A DNA stretch of 29,771 bases from JAADHY01 sp964428935 (GTDB lineage: Bacteria > Planctomycetota > Planctomycetia > Planctomycetales > Planctomycetaceae). Numbering within the stretch: the stretch's first letter is position 1; each line of letters starts with the position of its first letter. The notes under the pieces were generated by a model. That model searched no databases. It was not told the DNA's origin and worked only from the letters and a program-made list of their open reading frames with translations. The stretch is taken from NCBI GenBank assembly GCA_964428935.1, contig CAYSAG010000025.1, positions 1 to 29,771 of the forward strand, read 5' to 3'. Positions 1 through 8,700 of the stretch are shown piece after piece. The position numbers and the translations under genes are program-made.

Positions 1-1196
1 GAGGTCTGCGGCGTCTGTCGCCACAGCTCACGTCCGGTCTGCACGTCCCAGGCCGCCGCGTACTTTTCCGCAGCCAGACCGAAAATTCGCCCGCGGTGCA
101 CGCACAGCGTCCGCGCGTCCAACGGCTCCGACAGACGAACCTTCCACAGCGGTTTCATTTCGGGAAAGCGAAACGCCGCCAGCCACCCAACCGCTCCAAA
201 CCGGTTCGTCACGGTTCGGTACTGCTGGTTCGCCACGTTCCAGGGCCAGTGGCCAAGCCGACGCCGCAGACGGTAGGGAGCGACGCGACCGTCGGGTGGA
301 CCGAAAGCAGCCAAAAGCGTCTGCCCCGACAAGGCCAACCACTTCCAGTCTGTGTCGCCCGTCTCGGCCGCTTCCCGAGGCGCAGACGAACGAGCCAGCT
401 CCCGTCCGGTCGCTGCGTCCAAACGCCACAACGTCGGCCCCTCGGCGAAAACAACCTCCCGGTCGGTCGCCACTTTCGCCAGGTTGTGGACAACGTACTG
501 CGGCTGCAGCGGACGACTCCACAGGGTCAAGCCGTTGTAGGCGTTGAGCACCGTCAGTCGGTTCAGCAAAGGCTCTTCCCGCTGGTGGAAGGCAATGTGC
601 CCCGTAAAGAAGAAAATGCGGCCTCCGGCTACCAGCGTTTGGTTCGGCATGGCCGCAAAGACCGGGTGCGTTTGAAACCGCAGCTCGCCCGGCAACGCGG
701 CCCGCCGGTCTTGCGAGACCACGTTGTTGTCCGGCCCGTGGTAAGGGTGAGTCCACTGGTCGGTGTCGGGCGGGACGGGCTTGCGAAGCGTTTTCGAACC
801 GAGCAGACCCACTCCGCCCGGCCGCAGCACGCGCAGCACCTCTGTCTCCGGCGGTGGCTCGGCGTCGGAAAGCAGCCACACGGCGTCGGCCAGGTCGTCG
901 GCCAACCAGAGTGAAGAGCCGTCGTGGTCGAGCACAAACAGGCGACGTCCCAACTGCTCGCGCCGGTGAGCCCACGGACGCAACTGGCCAGCAGCGTCCT
1001 GGCCAGCGACGCACACCAGCGTCCAGGACGTCGTGCGAAGCAGTGTGTCGAGCTCTTCAGTCGGCGGAGCCTGGTCGGCGCAAACCAGGACGACCAGAGC
1101 CGGTTCTCGGCCGACCAGCCGAACCAGCTTGTCGGTTGGCACGTCCGCGGCCAATGCCGCGCTGGCCACAACCACGCTGAGCAAACCGGTCCACAT
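1..1196 (-). CDS. Secreted PQQ-like beta-propeller protein with methyltransferase-like N-terminal region (3' end cut by window edge)
   Basis: 398 residues are visible; the C-terminus lies beyond the left edge. The start is the ATG whose complement is at 1194-1196: it is preceded on the minus strand by a GAGGAGGG ribosome-binding site and opens a signal peptide (MWTGLLSVVVASAALAADVP) with likely cleavage after ALA-A. Residues 25-140 look like the tail of a class I methyltransferase fold, ending in EVLRVLRPGGVGLL, the typical post-motif strand. Residues 145-160 carry DTDQWTHPYHGPDNN, followed by propeller-type segments: LVAGGRIFFFTGH, LTVLNAYNGLTLWSRPL, VFAEGPTLWRLDAATGREL and LCVHRGRIFGLAAEKYAAAWDVQTGRELW. 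This 'value - key - G.ELW' pattern is that of PQQ/BamB-like blades. It lies 391 bp downstream of the hydrolase gene on the same strand. Role unknown; probably periplasmic. Other frames here are shadows: this one alone shows signal peptide and blade motifs. Confidence 0.8.
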   Translation of the reverse strand, partial: MWTGLLSVVVASAALAADVPTDKLVRLVGREPALVVLVCADQAPPTEELDTLLRTTSWTLVCVAGQDAAGQLRPWAHRREQLGRRLFVLDHDGSSLWLADDLADAVWLLSDAEPPPETEVLRVLRPGGVGLLGSKTLRKPVPPDTDQWTHPYHGPDNNVVSQDRRAALPGELRFQTHPVFAAMPNQTLVAGGRIFFFTGHIAFHQREEPLLNRLTVLNAYNGLTLWSRPLQPQYVVHNLAKVATDREVVFAEGPTLWRLDAATGRELARSSAPREAAETGDTDWKWLALSGQTLLAAFGPPDGRVAPYRLRRRLGHWPWNVANQQYRTVTNRFGAVGWLAAFRFPEMKPLWKVRLSEPLDARTLCVHRGRIFGLAAEKYAAAWDVQTGRELWRQTPQT

Positions 1197-1253
1197 TGCT
1201 TGGTCCCTCCTCGAGTTGCCTGCGTGCGGTTTCCCTTTTTCTTCGCGTTCCAC

Positions 1254-1287
1254 CGTCGGTCGGTCGCTTTCGTCGGTCGGTTGCTTT
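1254..1287. repeat. 17-bp tandem direct repeat in the leader of the propeller gene
   Basis: CGTCGGTCGGTCGCTTT at 1254-1270 is followed at once by CGTCGGTCGGTTGCTTT at 1271-1287, with one mismatch. It lies 58-91 bp upstream of the minus-strand start at 1196, so it would be in the mRNA leader, where it reads as purine-rich on the sense strand. No function is apparent; slipped-strand duplication or a regulator site are both possible. Confidence 0.7.
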
Positions 1288-1380
1288 TCCGCTTGCTTTT
1301 CGTTCCGACGACACCAGGCCAAGCCCCTCGAGCGCCGGCGACACGCCGTCTCTCACTAGCGACACGCGGTCTCTCGCCCA

Positions 1381-1436
1381 CGCGTCCCGCGTCCCGTGTC
1401 CCGCGTGCCGTGTCCCGCGTGCCGTGTCCCGCGTGC
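1381..1436. repeat. 14-bp tandem repeat, four copies
   Basis: Three perfect copies of CGTGTCCCGCGTGC occupy 1395-1436, preceded by a slightly diverged copy (CGCGTCCCGCGTCC) at 1381-1394. Decayed versions of the same GCGTCCC theme continue to about 1480. It sits in the 391-bp noncoding gap between two minus-strand genes. It resembles simple intergenic repeats; no coding or hairpin role is visible. Confidence 0.85.
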
Positions 1437-1476
1437 CGCGTCACCCGTTCCCGCGTCTGGCGTCCCTGCCCTGCGT

Positions 1477-1520
1477 CCCGAATTCGGAATTCCGAACCCC
1501 GAACCCCGAATTCCGAACCC
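1477..1520. repeat. Interleaved GAATTC palindromes and CCGAACCCCGAA repeats
   Basis: Two overlapping 10-bp palindromes (CCGAATTCGG at 1478-1487 and CGGAATTCCG at 1485-1494) are followed by CGAACCCCGAACCCCGAATTCCGAACCC. The AT-containing core stands out in GC-rich surroundings. It adjoins the 14-bp repeat array and lies 68 bp beyond the stop of the hydrolase gene. It could be a protein-binding or recombination site, or simple sequence expansion; nothing decides between them. Confidence 0.7.
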
Positions 1521-1587
1521 ACGAACGGCCACGGCGGAGCGAGCTCCCTTCCGGAGCGCCGCGGCTGCTCGCGCCCGGTCGCTCCCG

Positions 1588-3996
1588 TCACCGGCCGGCC
1601 AGCGCCGACAGCATTTCGCTGGCCCGCTTTTCGTCCGAACCGTCGGGCAGGACACGCCACCGGTCGGCCGCGTCCACGGACCGGTACGTGGCAACGACGG
1701 AGGCGAAGACGGCGTCGAGCTCGTCACGAGACGCGGGCCGGCCGTCCGCGCGGAGCGGACCGACCAGCACCACGGTCGACGGACAACAGGCTTGGTAAAC
1801 CTGGGGCAAGTCAAAACGCTGCAACACGCCCGGCAGCAGAATTTGGTTGTCGTACTTCGGCACGGTCACCGTCACCACGCTGTCGAAGCTGAGCAGCGGT
1901 CGTTGCAACACCAACGCTTCGACCGTGCCGTCGAAAGGAGCGGCCAGTGCGGCACACAACGCGGCGACGCCTTTGGCCCAGATTCGGACGCCAGCCCGAG
2001 CGGCTGCCGAGCCGGTCGACGTTTCCCAGACCGTCCGTCCGGCAGCCGTCGCCCGCTCGGAACACTGCCGGCCGGTTTGAGCCTTCGAGCCGCCGGCCGC
2101 TTGCTCCGCCGTGTCCGGCCCCGAGTCGGTCCGTTCCGACAGCCACCGCAGCACGGAAAGAACGTCGGCGACGCGCTGAGCCAGCAGCGGGCGTCCGGCC
2201 AGAATGTCCCAGAACTTTTCGTGCAGTCCCGGTGCCGTCTCGCCCCAGCCTCGCAGGTCGACGGCCAGCACACGCCCGCCCCGCTCCAACACCAGCCGCT
2301 CCAGCAACGGCTCGTTCACCAGCGACGCCTTGCCCTGGTCGCTCAAGTACAACACCACTGGCCCACGGTGTGAGCTCGTTCCGCGCTGTGAGGTGGCTCG
2401 CCGTGCTGGGCCCTCGCCCGCCTGCAAGCCTTCGCCGCGCGGCGGCTGTTGCGTCGCAGCCGCCTCCACCCACACAGCCGGAAGCCGAATGCCCGGTTCC
2501 GGCTCCAGCACCAGCGGCGTCAGTCGGTACGTTCCGACCGTTCGGGAAGGCCGCTCTTCGACGCGTGGCACGTCCACCCGCCGCGGCAGTCCGAGCAGCC
2601 GGCGAGCTTGCTCGCGCCAACGCCGCTTGTGCTCCGAAAGCGTTGCCGCGTCGGTCACTGGAGGCCACGTGGGTCGGTGAGCCTTCAGGAAGTCCTGCAC
2701 CCAGCGCTGCGGCGACCAGCTCAACCCGTCCCGAAAGACATTCCCCGAGCGCGTGCACCACGTGGCTTTTTCGTCGAGCACGTCGAAGTCGTCCTCGAGG
2801 TAGTCGGCCGAGTCGCCGGTCAGCCAGCGAAGCATCCAAGCGTAGGCCAGTTCCCGCTGCTCGCGGTTGTACCCGTGCGGGCCCCGAACCAGGACCACCT
2901 TGAAACGTTCCGGGTGCCCGTACGCCGCGTAAGCCCGCTCCAACCACGTGGCCAACTCCCACACGCCGCGCGGCGGGTTGAGCGTGTCGTCGGTGGTGGC
3001 GTCAATCAGCAGCGGCTTGGGGACGTGACAGAACAGTGGGTCACCGCGCGGGTCGACCCCGAAGGCGAACGCTCCTGGAAAGACCTGCTCGTGGTCCGTG
3101 GCCAACCCCGCGTGTACCCGGCGCGACCAGGTGTTCGGGTTGCAGGCCGGCACGGCCACGGCAATTCGCGGCTCCAGCGGCAGAATGTACGTGGTCATCA
3201 TGCCTCCGCCCGAACAGCCGGTGCAGGCAATCTTCGAAGCGTCCACCTCGGGCCGGGAAACCAAGTAGTCGACCGCGCGAACCACGTCCCAAGCCATTAG
3301 GTTGAACACATGCGTTCCCGCCAGAAACGCTTTCAGGCCAAGAACGCGGTGGGCGTTTCCCGGCGGCCGACCGGCTGCGGCGTACTCCGGCACCTGACGC
3401 TCGCCTTGCCCCAGCCCGTCCATTGTCAGCGCGACCAGCCCTTTGCGTGCCTGCGAAATGCTGCGACGCTGAACCTTTTCAGTGGCTTTCCCAGCGGCCG
3501 AGTGTCCAATGACGTTCAGCACGGCGGGCCGCGGCCCCTCAAACCCTTTCGGCAGGTAGAGGTTCGCCGAGACGACAAAGCCGGGCCGGCTTTCGAACAA
3601 GACTTTCTCCAGCGTGAAGTCCGGTCGCTCCACCCGGCCAACCACCCTCGCGTTCAGCGGGGTGCGTGGCGGGAACGGCCCAGTCCACTCGGCCATTTTC
3701 CGTAAAATGAACCGAGCCCGTTGCTGCCAGTCGGCCGCCGTGCGAAGCTTCGACAAAAGGCGGTCGCGCCGAGCGAACTGAGCGTCGACCAACCGGGTCA
3801 GGTAGTCTTTCAGCATTTCCGTGGCCGGTGAGTCGAGCACGCGCAGGTCGCTGGGCCGGAGCGGACGACGGCCTTCAGGTTGTCGGGACGGAGCTTCGCG
3901 GGCGTCGGCGACCGTCGCACGGACAACGCCCAGCAGGACGACGACGCTGGCGAGAACAAGGACGTCGGTTGCGGCGCGGCGTCGTGAGCACGTCAT
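1588..3996 (-). CDS. Secreted tandem alpha/beta-hydrolase (acetyl-xylan-esterase-like), second domain probably inactive
   Basis: 802 residues. The start at 3996 is chosen over an ATG 55 codons upstream because AAGGAGG lies 9 bases before it and it opens a signal peptide (MTCSRRRAATDVLVLASVVVLLG..., cleavage near TVADA). The first hydrolase domain has a nucleophile elbow GCSGGG (Ser262), an acidic segment DATTDD (Asp332 or a neighbour) and GPHGYN (His374), in the order expected of the Ser-Asp-His triad of the AXE1/prolyl-oligopeptidase type. Other core elements are VLNVIGHSAAGK and MDGLGQGERQ. From about residue 545 a second hydrolase-like fold begins (VVLYLSDQGKA, VLAVDLRGWGET), but where the elbow should be it reads IWAKGVAALCAAL, with no serine. 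Family knowledge suggests an esterase or peptidase acting outside the cytoplasm; the substrate is unknown. A Pro/Gln/Gly-rich insert lies between the halves of domain 2. Confidence 0.85.
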   Translation of the reverse strand: MTCSRRRAATDVLVLASVVVLLGVVRATVADAREAPSRQPEGRRPLRPSDLRVLDSPATEMLKDYLTRLVDAQFARRDRLLSKLRTAADWQQRARFILRKMAEWTGPFPPRTPLNARVVGRVERPDFTLEKVLFESRPGFVVSANLYLPKGFEGPRPAVLNVIGHSAAGKATEKVQRRSISQARKGLVALTMDGLGQGERQVPEYAAAGRPPGNAHRVLGLKAFLAGTHVFNLMAWDVVRAVDYLVSRPEVDASKIACTGCSGGGMMTTYILPLEPRIAVAVPACNPNTWSRRVHAGLATDHEQVFPGAFAFGVDPRGDPLFCHVPKPLLIDATTDDTLNPPRGVWELATWLERAYAAYGHPERFKVVLVRGPHGYNREQRELAYAWMLRWLTGDSADYLEDDFDVLDEKATWCTRSGNVFRDGLSWSPQRWVQDFLKAHRPTWPPVTDAATLSEHKRRWREQARRLLGLPRRVDVPRVEERPSRTVGTYRLTPLVLEPEPGIRLPAVWVEAAATQQPPRGEGLQAGEGPARRATSQRGTSSHRGPVVLYLSDQGKASLVNEPLLERLVLERGGRVLAVDLRGWGETAPGLHEKFWDILAGRPLLAQRVADVLSVLRWLSERTDSGPDTAEQAAGGSKAQTGRQCSERATAAGRTVWETSTGSAAARAGVRIWAKGVAALCAALAAPFDGTVEALVLQRPLLSFDSVVTVTVPKYDNQILLPGVLQRFDLPQVYQACCPSTVVLVGPLRADGRPASRDELDAVFASVVATYRSVDAADRWRVLPDGSDEKRASEMLSALAGR

Positions 3997-4214
3997 TGCG
4001 GAAGGCCTCCTTCCCGGTTTGGACCGGCCTTCGGTTCCGCACGGCGGCCGTCGGTCCCGCTCACTTGGTCCGGGCCAAAGACAGTTTGCGCGTAAGGAAG
4101 GCCGTCCGGCGCCGTCCACCTCACAGCGACGCGGCTTGCAGCCCAGCGCAGCCAAGTCCACCGGACGGGCTCAGCCGCGCTGGCCCTTGCGTCGGGTTCG
4201 GTTTTCGCCAGTCT

Positions 4215-4243
4215 ACAGTACTCCGTGCAGAACGCGGGAACAA
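4215..4243 (-). promoter_or_regulatory. Possible sigma70-like promoter for the hydrolase gene
   Basis: Reading the minus strand, TTGTTC (4243-4238) is followed after 17 bp by TACTGT (4220-4215). The hydrolase ATG is about 220 bp downstream. The rest of the 347-bp divergent gap 3997-4343 shows only the two ribosome-binding sites and no clear promoter for the plus-strand gene. Only the hexamers and spacing support this call. Confidence 0.35.
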
Positions 4244-4343
4244 CGCACCCGGCACAGCTCGCCCGGTGTGGCAGCGTTTTTCGTGAAGGATTCTGTCCCA
4301 GAGCACTCTGTCCGACACGGCAAGAACGAGAGGAACCTCCAGC

Positions 4344-5381
4344 ATGAAGCCCATCGGCTGGTGTGCGGACCAAAGTGCAGAAAGTCACTCGGCGGGGCGC
4401 GTCGTGCGCTGGGCCCTGGCTTGTGCGGCGCTGAGCGTTTGGACCTTTTCGGCCGGCGGCGGTCCGGCTGGCGGCCAGGCCCAGAGCGGTCGAGGCGACG
4501 TCGCCCGGCGTCTCGGGTTCTCGTTGGAGAACGCTCGCATTCCCACGGACCAAATTGTTCCCGGCGGGCCGCCCAAGGACGGCATTCCGGCTCTTTCGTC
4601 GCCGAAGTTCGTCGCCGCTGCAAGAGCGCGGTTCCTCAAGCCGAGCGACCGAGTCATTGGAGTCGAGTTTGAGGGGGACGCTCGGGCCTACCCGTTGAAA
4701 ATCCTGAATTGGCACGAAGCGGTGAACGACCGCGTCGGCGGCGTGCCGGTGCTCGTGACGTACTGTCCCCTGTGCGACTCGGCGGCCGTCTTCGACCGCC
4801 GGGTGAACGGGCAGGAACTGGAGTTCGGGATTTCCGGGCTGCTCTACAACAGCAATGTCTTGCTTTACGACCGGAGCCGACAGGGCGAAGAAAGCCTGTG
4901 GTCGCAGCTGAGGGCCGAGGCGGTGACCGGACCCCGCTCGGGCCAAAAGCTGCGCGTGTTGCCCTGTGACCTGACGACGTGGGCCGACTGGCGAGCTCGT
5001 CACCCCGACACGCGTGTCCTTTCCACCGACACCGGTTACCGACGCGTGTACGCCGCCTCGCCCTACACGCTTTACTTCCGCCACGACCGGCTGATGTTTC
5101 CCGTCCAACCCATTGACCGGCGTTTGCGGCTGAAGACACCCGTTCTGGGCGTGTGGACGGACCGAGCCAGCCGCGCCTACCCGGTGCGGGCATTCGCCTC
5201 TTCTCGAAAGCCGGTTCAGCTCGAACAGACCCTGGACGGCAAAAAGTTCACGCTGCAGTACGAGCCGACCGGCAGGAGCTTGCGGGTGGTGAAGCACGAG
5301 CCGGGCGTGCGTTGGGCTTACGCATTTTGGTTCGCTTGGTACGCCTTTCACCCCGAGACGGAGCTGTTCGAAGGACGGTGA
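4344..5381 (+). CDS. DUF3179 domain-containing protein, membrane-anchored or secreted
   Basis: 345 residues. A hydrophobic stretch at about residues 20-37 (VVRWALACAALSVWTFSAGG) is a signal sequence or anchor. The DUF3179 signature is clear: GVEFEGDARAYPLKILNWHEAVND (about 106-129), then VTYCPLCDSAAVFDR with Cys141 and Cys144, then GISGLLYNSNVLLYDR and the family's later ESLWSQLRAEAVTG block. Members are mostly uncharacterised; the CPLC pair and the nearby His124 are conserved and could bind metal or take part in redox chemistry, which is inference. The start is preceded by GAGAGGAAC about 8 bases upstream. It is divergent from the hydrolase gene and separated from carB by 366 bp, so it is probably transcribed alone. 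Confidence 0.88.
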   Translation: MKPIGWCADQSAESHSAGRVVRWALACAALSVWTFSAGGGPAGGQAQSGRGDVARRLGFSLENARIPTDQIVPGGPPKDGIPALSSPKFVAAARARFLKPSDRVIGVEFEGDARAYPLKILNWHEAVNDRVGGVPVLVTYCPLCDSAAVFDRRVNGQELEFGISGLLYNSNVLLYDRSRQGEESLWSQLRAEAVTGPRSGQKLRVLPCDLTTWADWRARHPDTRVLSTDTGYRRVYAASPYTLYFRHDRLMFPVQPIDRRLRLKTPVLGVWTDRASRAYPVRAFASSRKPVQLEQTLDGKKFTLQYEPTGRSLRVVKHEPGVRWAYAFWFAWYAFHPETELFEGR

Positions 5382-5382
5382 A

Positions 5383-5421
5383 GGTCGACGGTTCTCGACG
5401 GACGGTCCAGGTCGACGGTTC
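5383..5421. repeat. 12-bp direct repeat GGTCGACGGTTC downstream of the DUF3179 gene
   Basis: GGTCGACGGTTC occurs at 5383-5394 and 5410-5421, a 27-bp period, with further partial copies (CGACGGACGGTCC) in between. It starts immediately after the DUF3179 stop. No hairpin with a T tract is present, so it is not an obvious terminator. Confidence 0.7.
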
Positions 5422-5453
5422 CAGCCGCAGGCGGTCGGGTCCGGGCGTGGTCT

Positions 5454-5489
5454 GATTCGGGTTCGGACGGGGATTCGGGTTCGCACGGA
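5454..5489. repeat. 18-bp tandem duplication upstream of carB
   Basis: GATTCGGGTTCGGACGGG at 5454-5471 is followed directly by GATTCGGGTTCGCACGGA at 5472-5489, with two mismatches. It lies about 60 bp upstream of the carB promoter, where an upstream regulator site could sit. Apart from this, the 12-bp repeat and the promoter, I see nothing in the gap 5382-5747. Confidence 0.65.
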
Positions 5490-5550
5490 GACGGGAGCGG
5501 CGCGGTCGGCAGCGTCAGGCCGGGACCTGTGCGCCGGCCGCTCGGCTGGC

Positions 5551-5578
5551 TTGAAACGGCCAGTCAGTCTGCTAGGCT
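5551..5578 (+). promoter_or_regulatory. Sigma70-like promoter of carB
   Basis: TTGAAA (5551-5556), 16 bp, TAGGCT (5573-5578). Transcription would start near 5585, leaving a leader of about 160 bases before the carB GTG. The -10 form TAnnCT recurs upstream of pth (TAAGCT) in this window, which supports the call. Confidence 0.55.
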
Positions 5579-5747
5579 TCAGCAAATCCGGGTGCCGGGG
5601 CGCGTGCGCAGATTCCCCTCGTTGGTCGTCGTTTTCGGCGGAAGGTCTGCGCGCAGAGTGCCGTCCCCAAGTCGCACGCTCGACCGGCCGCGTCCGCCGC
5701 TTGCCGGTCACACTGTCACGAAGTCGTGGGTTCGAGGGAAACAGGCT

Positions 5748-8700
5748 GTGCCGCGTCGTACTGACATTCACAAGATTCTCATCATTGGCTCCGGGCCGAT
5801 CGTCATTGGCCAGGCTTGCGAGTTCGACTATTCGGGGTCGCAAGCGTGCAAGGCCCTCCGCGAGGAAGGGTACGAGGTCGTGTTGGTCAACTCGAACCCG
5901 GCGACCATCATGACCGACCCGGAAATGGCCGACCGGACGTACATTGAGCCGCTCACCTGGCAGTACGTCCAAAAGATCCTCGAGAAAGAGCGACCGGACG
6001 CTCTGCTGCCGACTTTGGGCGGGCAGACCGGGCTGAACGTGGCCATGGACCTGGCTCGCCGAGGCATTCTGCGCCAGCTCGGGTGCCAACTGATCGGGGC
6101 AAACGAAAGGGCCATTGCGAAGGCCGAGGAGCGGGAAGAGTTCAAGCGGGCCATGATGCGAATCGGGCTGGACGTGCCTCGCAGCCGAATCGTCCACAGC
6201 ATGGAAGAAGCTCGCGCCGCTTTGCGTGAAATCGGCCTTCCCATGGTCATTCGGCCCAGCTTCACACTGGGTGGAACCGGCGGCGGAGTCGTCTACAACC
6301 GCGAAGAGTTCGAGGAGAAAGTTCGTCGAGGGCTGAAGCTGTCGCCGGTCGGCGAGGTGTTGCTGGAAGAGTCGGTTCTGGGGTGGAAAGAGTTCGAGAT
6401 GGAGGTGATGCGCGACTGCGCGGACAACTGCGTCGTCATTTGCTCCATCGAGAACTTCGACCCCATGGGCGTCCACACGGGCGACTCAATCACCGTCGCT
6501 CCCGCCCAAACCTTGACCGACAAAGAGTACCAGCGAATGCGAGACGCCGCCTTTGCCTGCATTCGCGAAATCGGTGTCGACACCGGCGGGTCGAACGTAC
6601 AGTTCGCCGTCCACCCCGAAACCGGGCGAATGGTGATCATCGAAATGAACCCGCGGGTCAGCCGGTCGTCGGCCTTGGCATCGAAAGCGACCGGTTTCCC
6701 GATCGCCAAGATCGCCGCGAAGCTGGCCGTCGGCTACCGGCTGGACGAAATTCCGAACGACATCACCCGCGAGACAATGGCCTGCTTCGAGCCGACCATT
6801 GACTACGTGGTGACGAAGATCCCTCGGTGGGCTTTCGAGAAATTCCCGGAAGCCGACCCGACGCTGACGGTGCAAATGAAATCGGTCGGCGAGACCATGG
6901 CCATCGGTCGCACGTTCAAAGAGTCGCTGCAGAAAGCCATTCGCGGCCTCGAAATCGGCCAATTCGGCTTGGGCGGCGGTCGAAAGGACCGGTGGGACAC
7001 CCCCAACCGACCGACCATGGACGAAATCCGACAAAAACTTTCCACGCCCAACGCCGAACGGATTTTCTTCATCCGTTACGCCTTCAAGGCGGGCATGTCG
7101 GTCGAAGAAGTGCGTCAACTGACGGCCATCGACCCCTGGTTCCTGAACAACATTCGCGAACTGGTTGAAGTCGAAGAAGAAATCCGCCGAGTGAAGCGGC
7201 TGGAAGACGTCGACACCGAACTGCTCCGCAAGGCCAAACAAAACGGCTTCTCCGACATTCAGTTGGCCGAGTGGTGGAACGCGACCGAAATGGAGGTCCG
7301 TCGGTTCCGCAAGCAACGTGGCGTGGTCGCCACGTTCAAGCAGGTCGACACGTGCGCAGCCGAATTCGAAGCCTACACACCGTACTACTACTCCACCTAC
7401 GAAGACGAAGACGAAACACCTCCCAAGAAGCCCGGCACCAAACGGATCATGATTCTGGGCGGCGGGCCGAACCGGATTGGGCAGGGAATCGAGTTCGACT
7501 ACTGCTGCTGCCACGCTTCGTTCGCTCTGCGCGAGCTGGGCATTGAAAGCATCATGGTCAACTCGAACCCCGAAACCGTCTCGACCGATTACGACACGTC
7601 GGACCACCTGTTCTTCGAGCCGCTGACGACCGAAGATGTGCTCAACATCTGCGACCGCATGCAGCCGGACGGCGTCATTGTGCAATTCGGCGGGCAGACG
7701 CCGCTGAATCTGGCTCGAGGTCTGGAGGCGGCCGGCGTCCCCATCATTGGAACCAGTCCGGACATGATCGACGCCGCCGAGGACCGCGAGCGGTTCCAGG
7801 TGTTGCTGGAAAAGCTGGGACTGCACCAGCCGCCCAACGGCACCGCGACGGACGTCGAGGGTGCTCGCCGCGTCGCCGCTCGCATCGGTTACCCCGTGCT
7901 CGTGCGACCCAGTTACGTTCTGGGCGGCCGAGCCATGGAAATCTGCTACGACGAAGAGTCGCTGGTCCGGTACATCAACGAGGCCGTCGACGCCTCGCCG
8001 GAAAAACCCGTTCTGATCGACAAGTTCCTGGAAGACGCCGTCGAGGTCGACGTCGACGCCATTAGCGACGGAACGCTGGCGTTGGTAGGCGGGGTCATGG
8101 AGCACGTCGAGGAAGCGGGCGTGCACTCCGGCGACTCGGCCTGCGCCGTGCCCCCTTACACGCTGGAGCCGGAAGTCGTCGAGGAAATCAAACGGGCGAC
8201 GTACCAGTTGGCTCGCGAGCTTCACGTCAACGGGCTCATGAACATTCAATTCGCCATCAAGCGGTTCACTAACGGCGGCCCGAACGGCAAATCGTTCCGC
8301 GTCTACGTCCTCGAGGTCAACCCGCGAGCCAGCCGGACCGTGCCGTTCGTGTCGAAAGCCACCGGCCGCCCGCTGGCCAAAATTGCCGCCAAGATCATGG
8401 CCGGGGTTTCGCTGAGCCAGCAAGGCGTGACGACGGAGCTGTGGCCGCGTCACTGCTCGGTCAAAGAAAGCGTCTTCCCGTTCAACCGGTTTGTCGGGGT
8501 CGACATCATTCTGGGTCCGGAAATGCGGTCGACCGGCGAGGTCATGGGGGTCGACTACGAGTTCCCCATGGCCTTTGCCAAGAGCCAGATTGCCGCCGGA
8601 GCTGATTTGCCTTTGAGCGGCACGGTCTTCATTAGCATGGCCGAGAACAAGAAGCACCTCATGATTGAGCCGGCCAGAAAGCTGAAGAAGCTGGGTTACC

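Noticed and set aside
28..1014. 328-codon minus-strand frame overlapping the left-edge gene
   Set aside because: Arg/Ala/Gly-rich shadow; the adjacent frame carries the signal peptide and propeller motifs and remains open to the edge.
1381..1520. CRISPR-like array
   Set aside because: The repeats are contiguous 14-bp units without unique spacers, so they are simple tandem repeats.
3993..6476. 827-codon minus-strand open frame
   Set aside because: It crosses the DUF3179 gene, the intergenic repeats and the start of carB; its composition is that of a shadow frame, without signal or domain.
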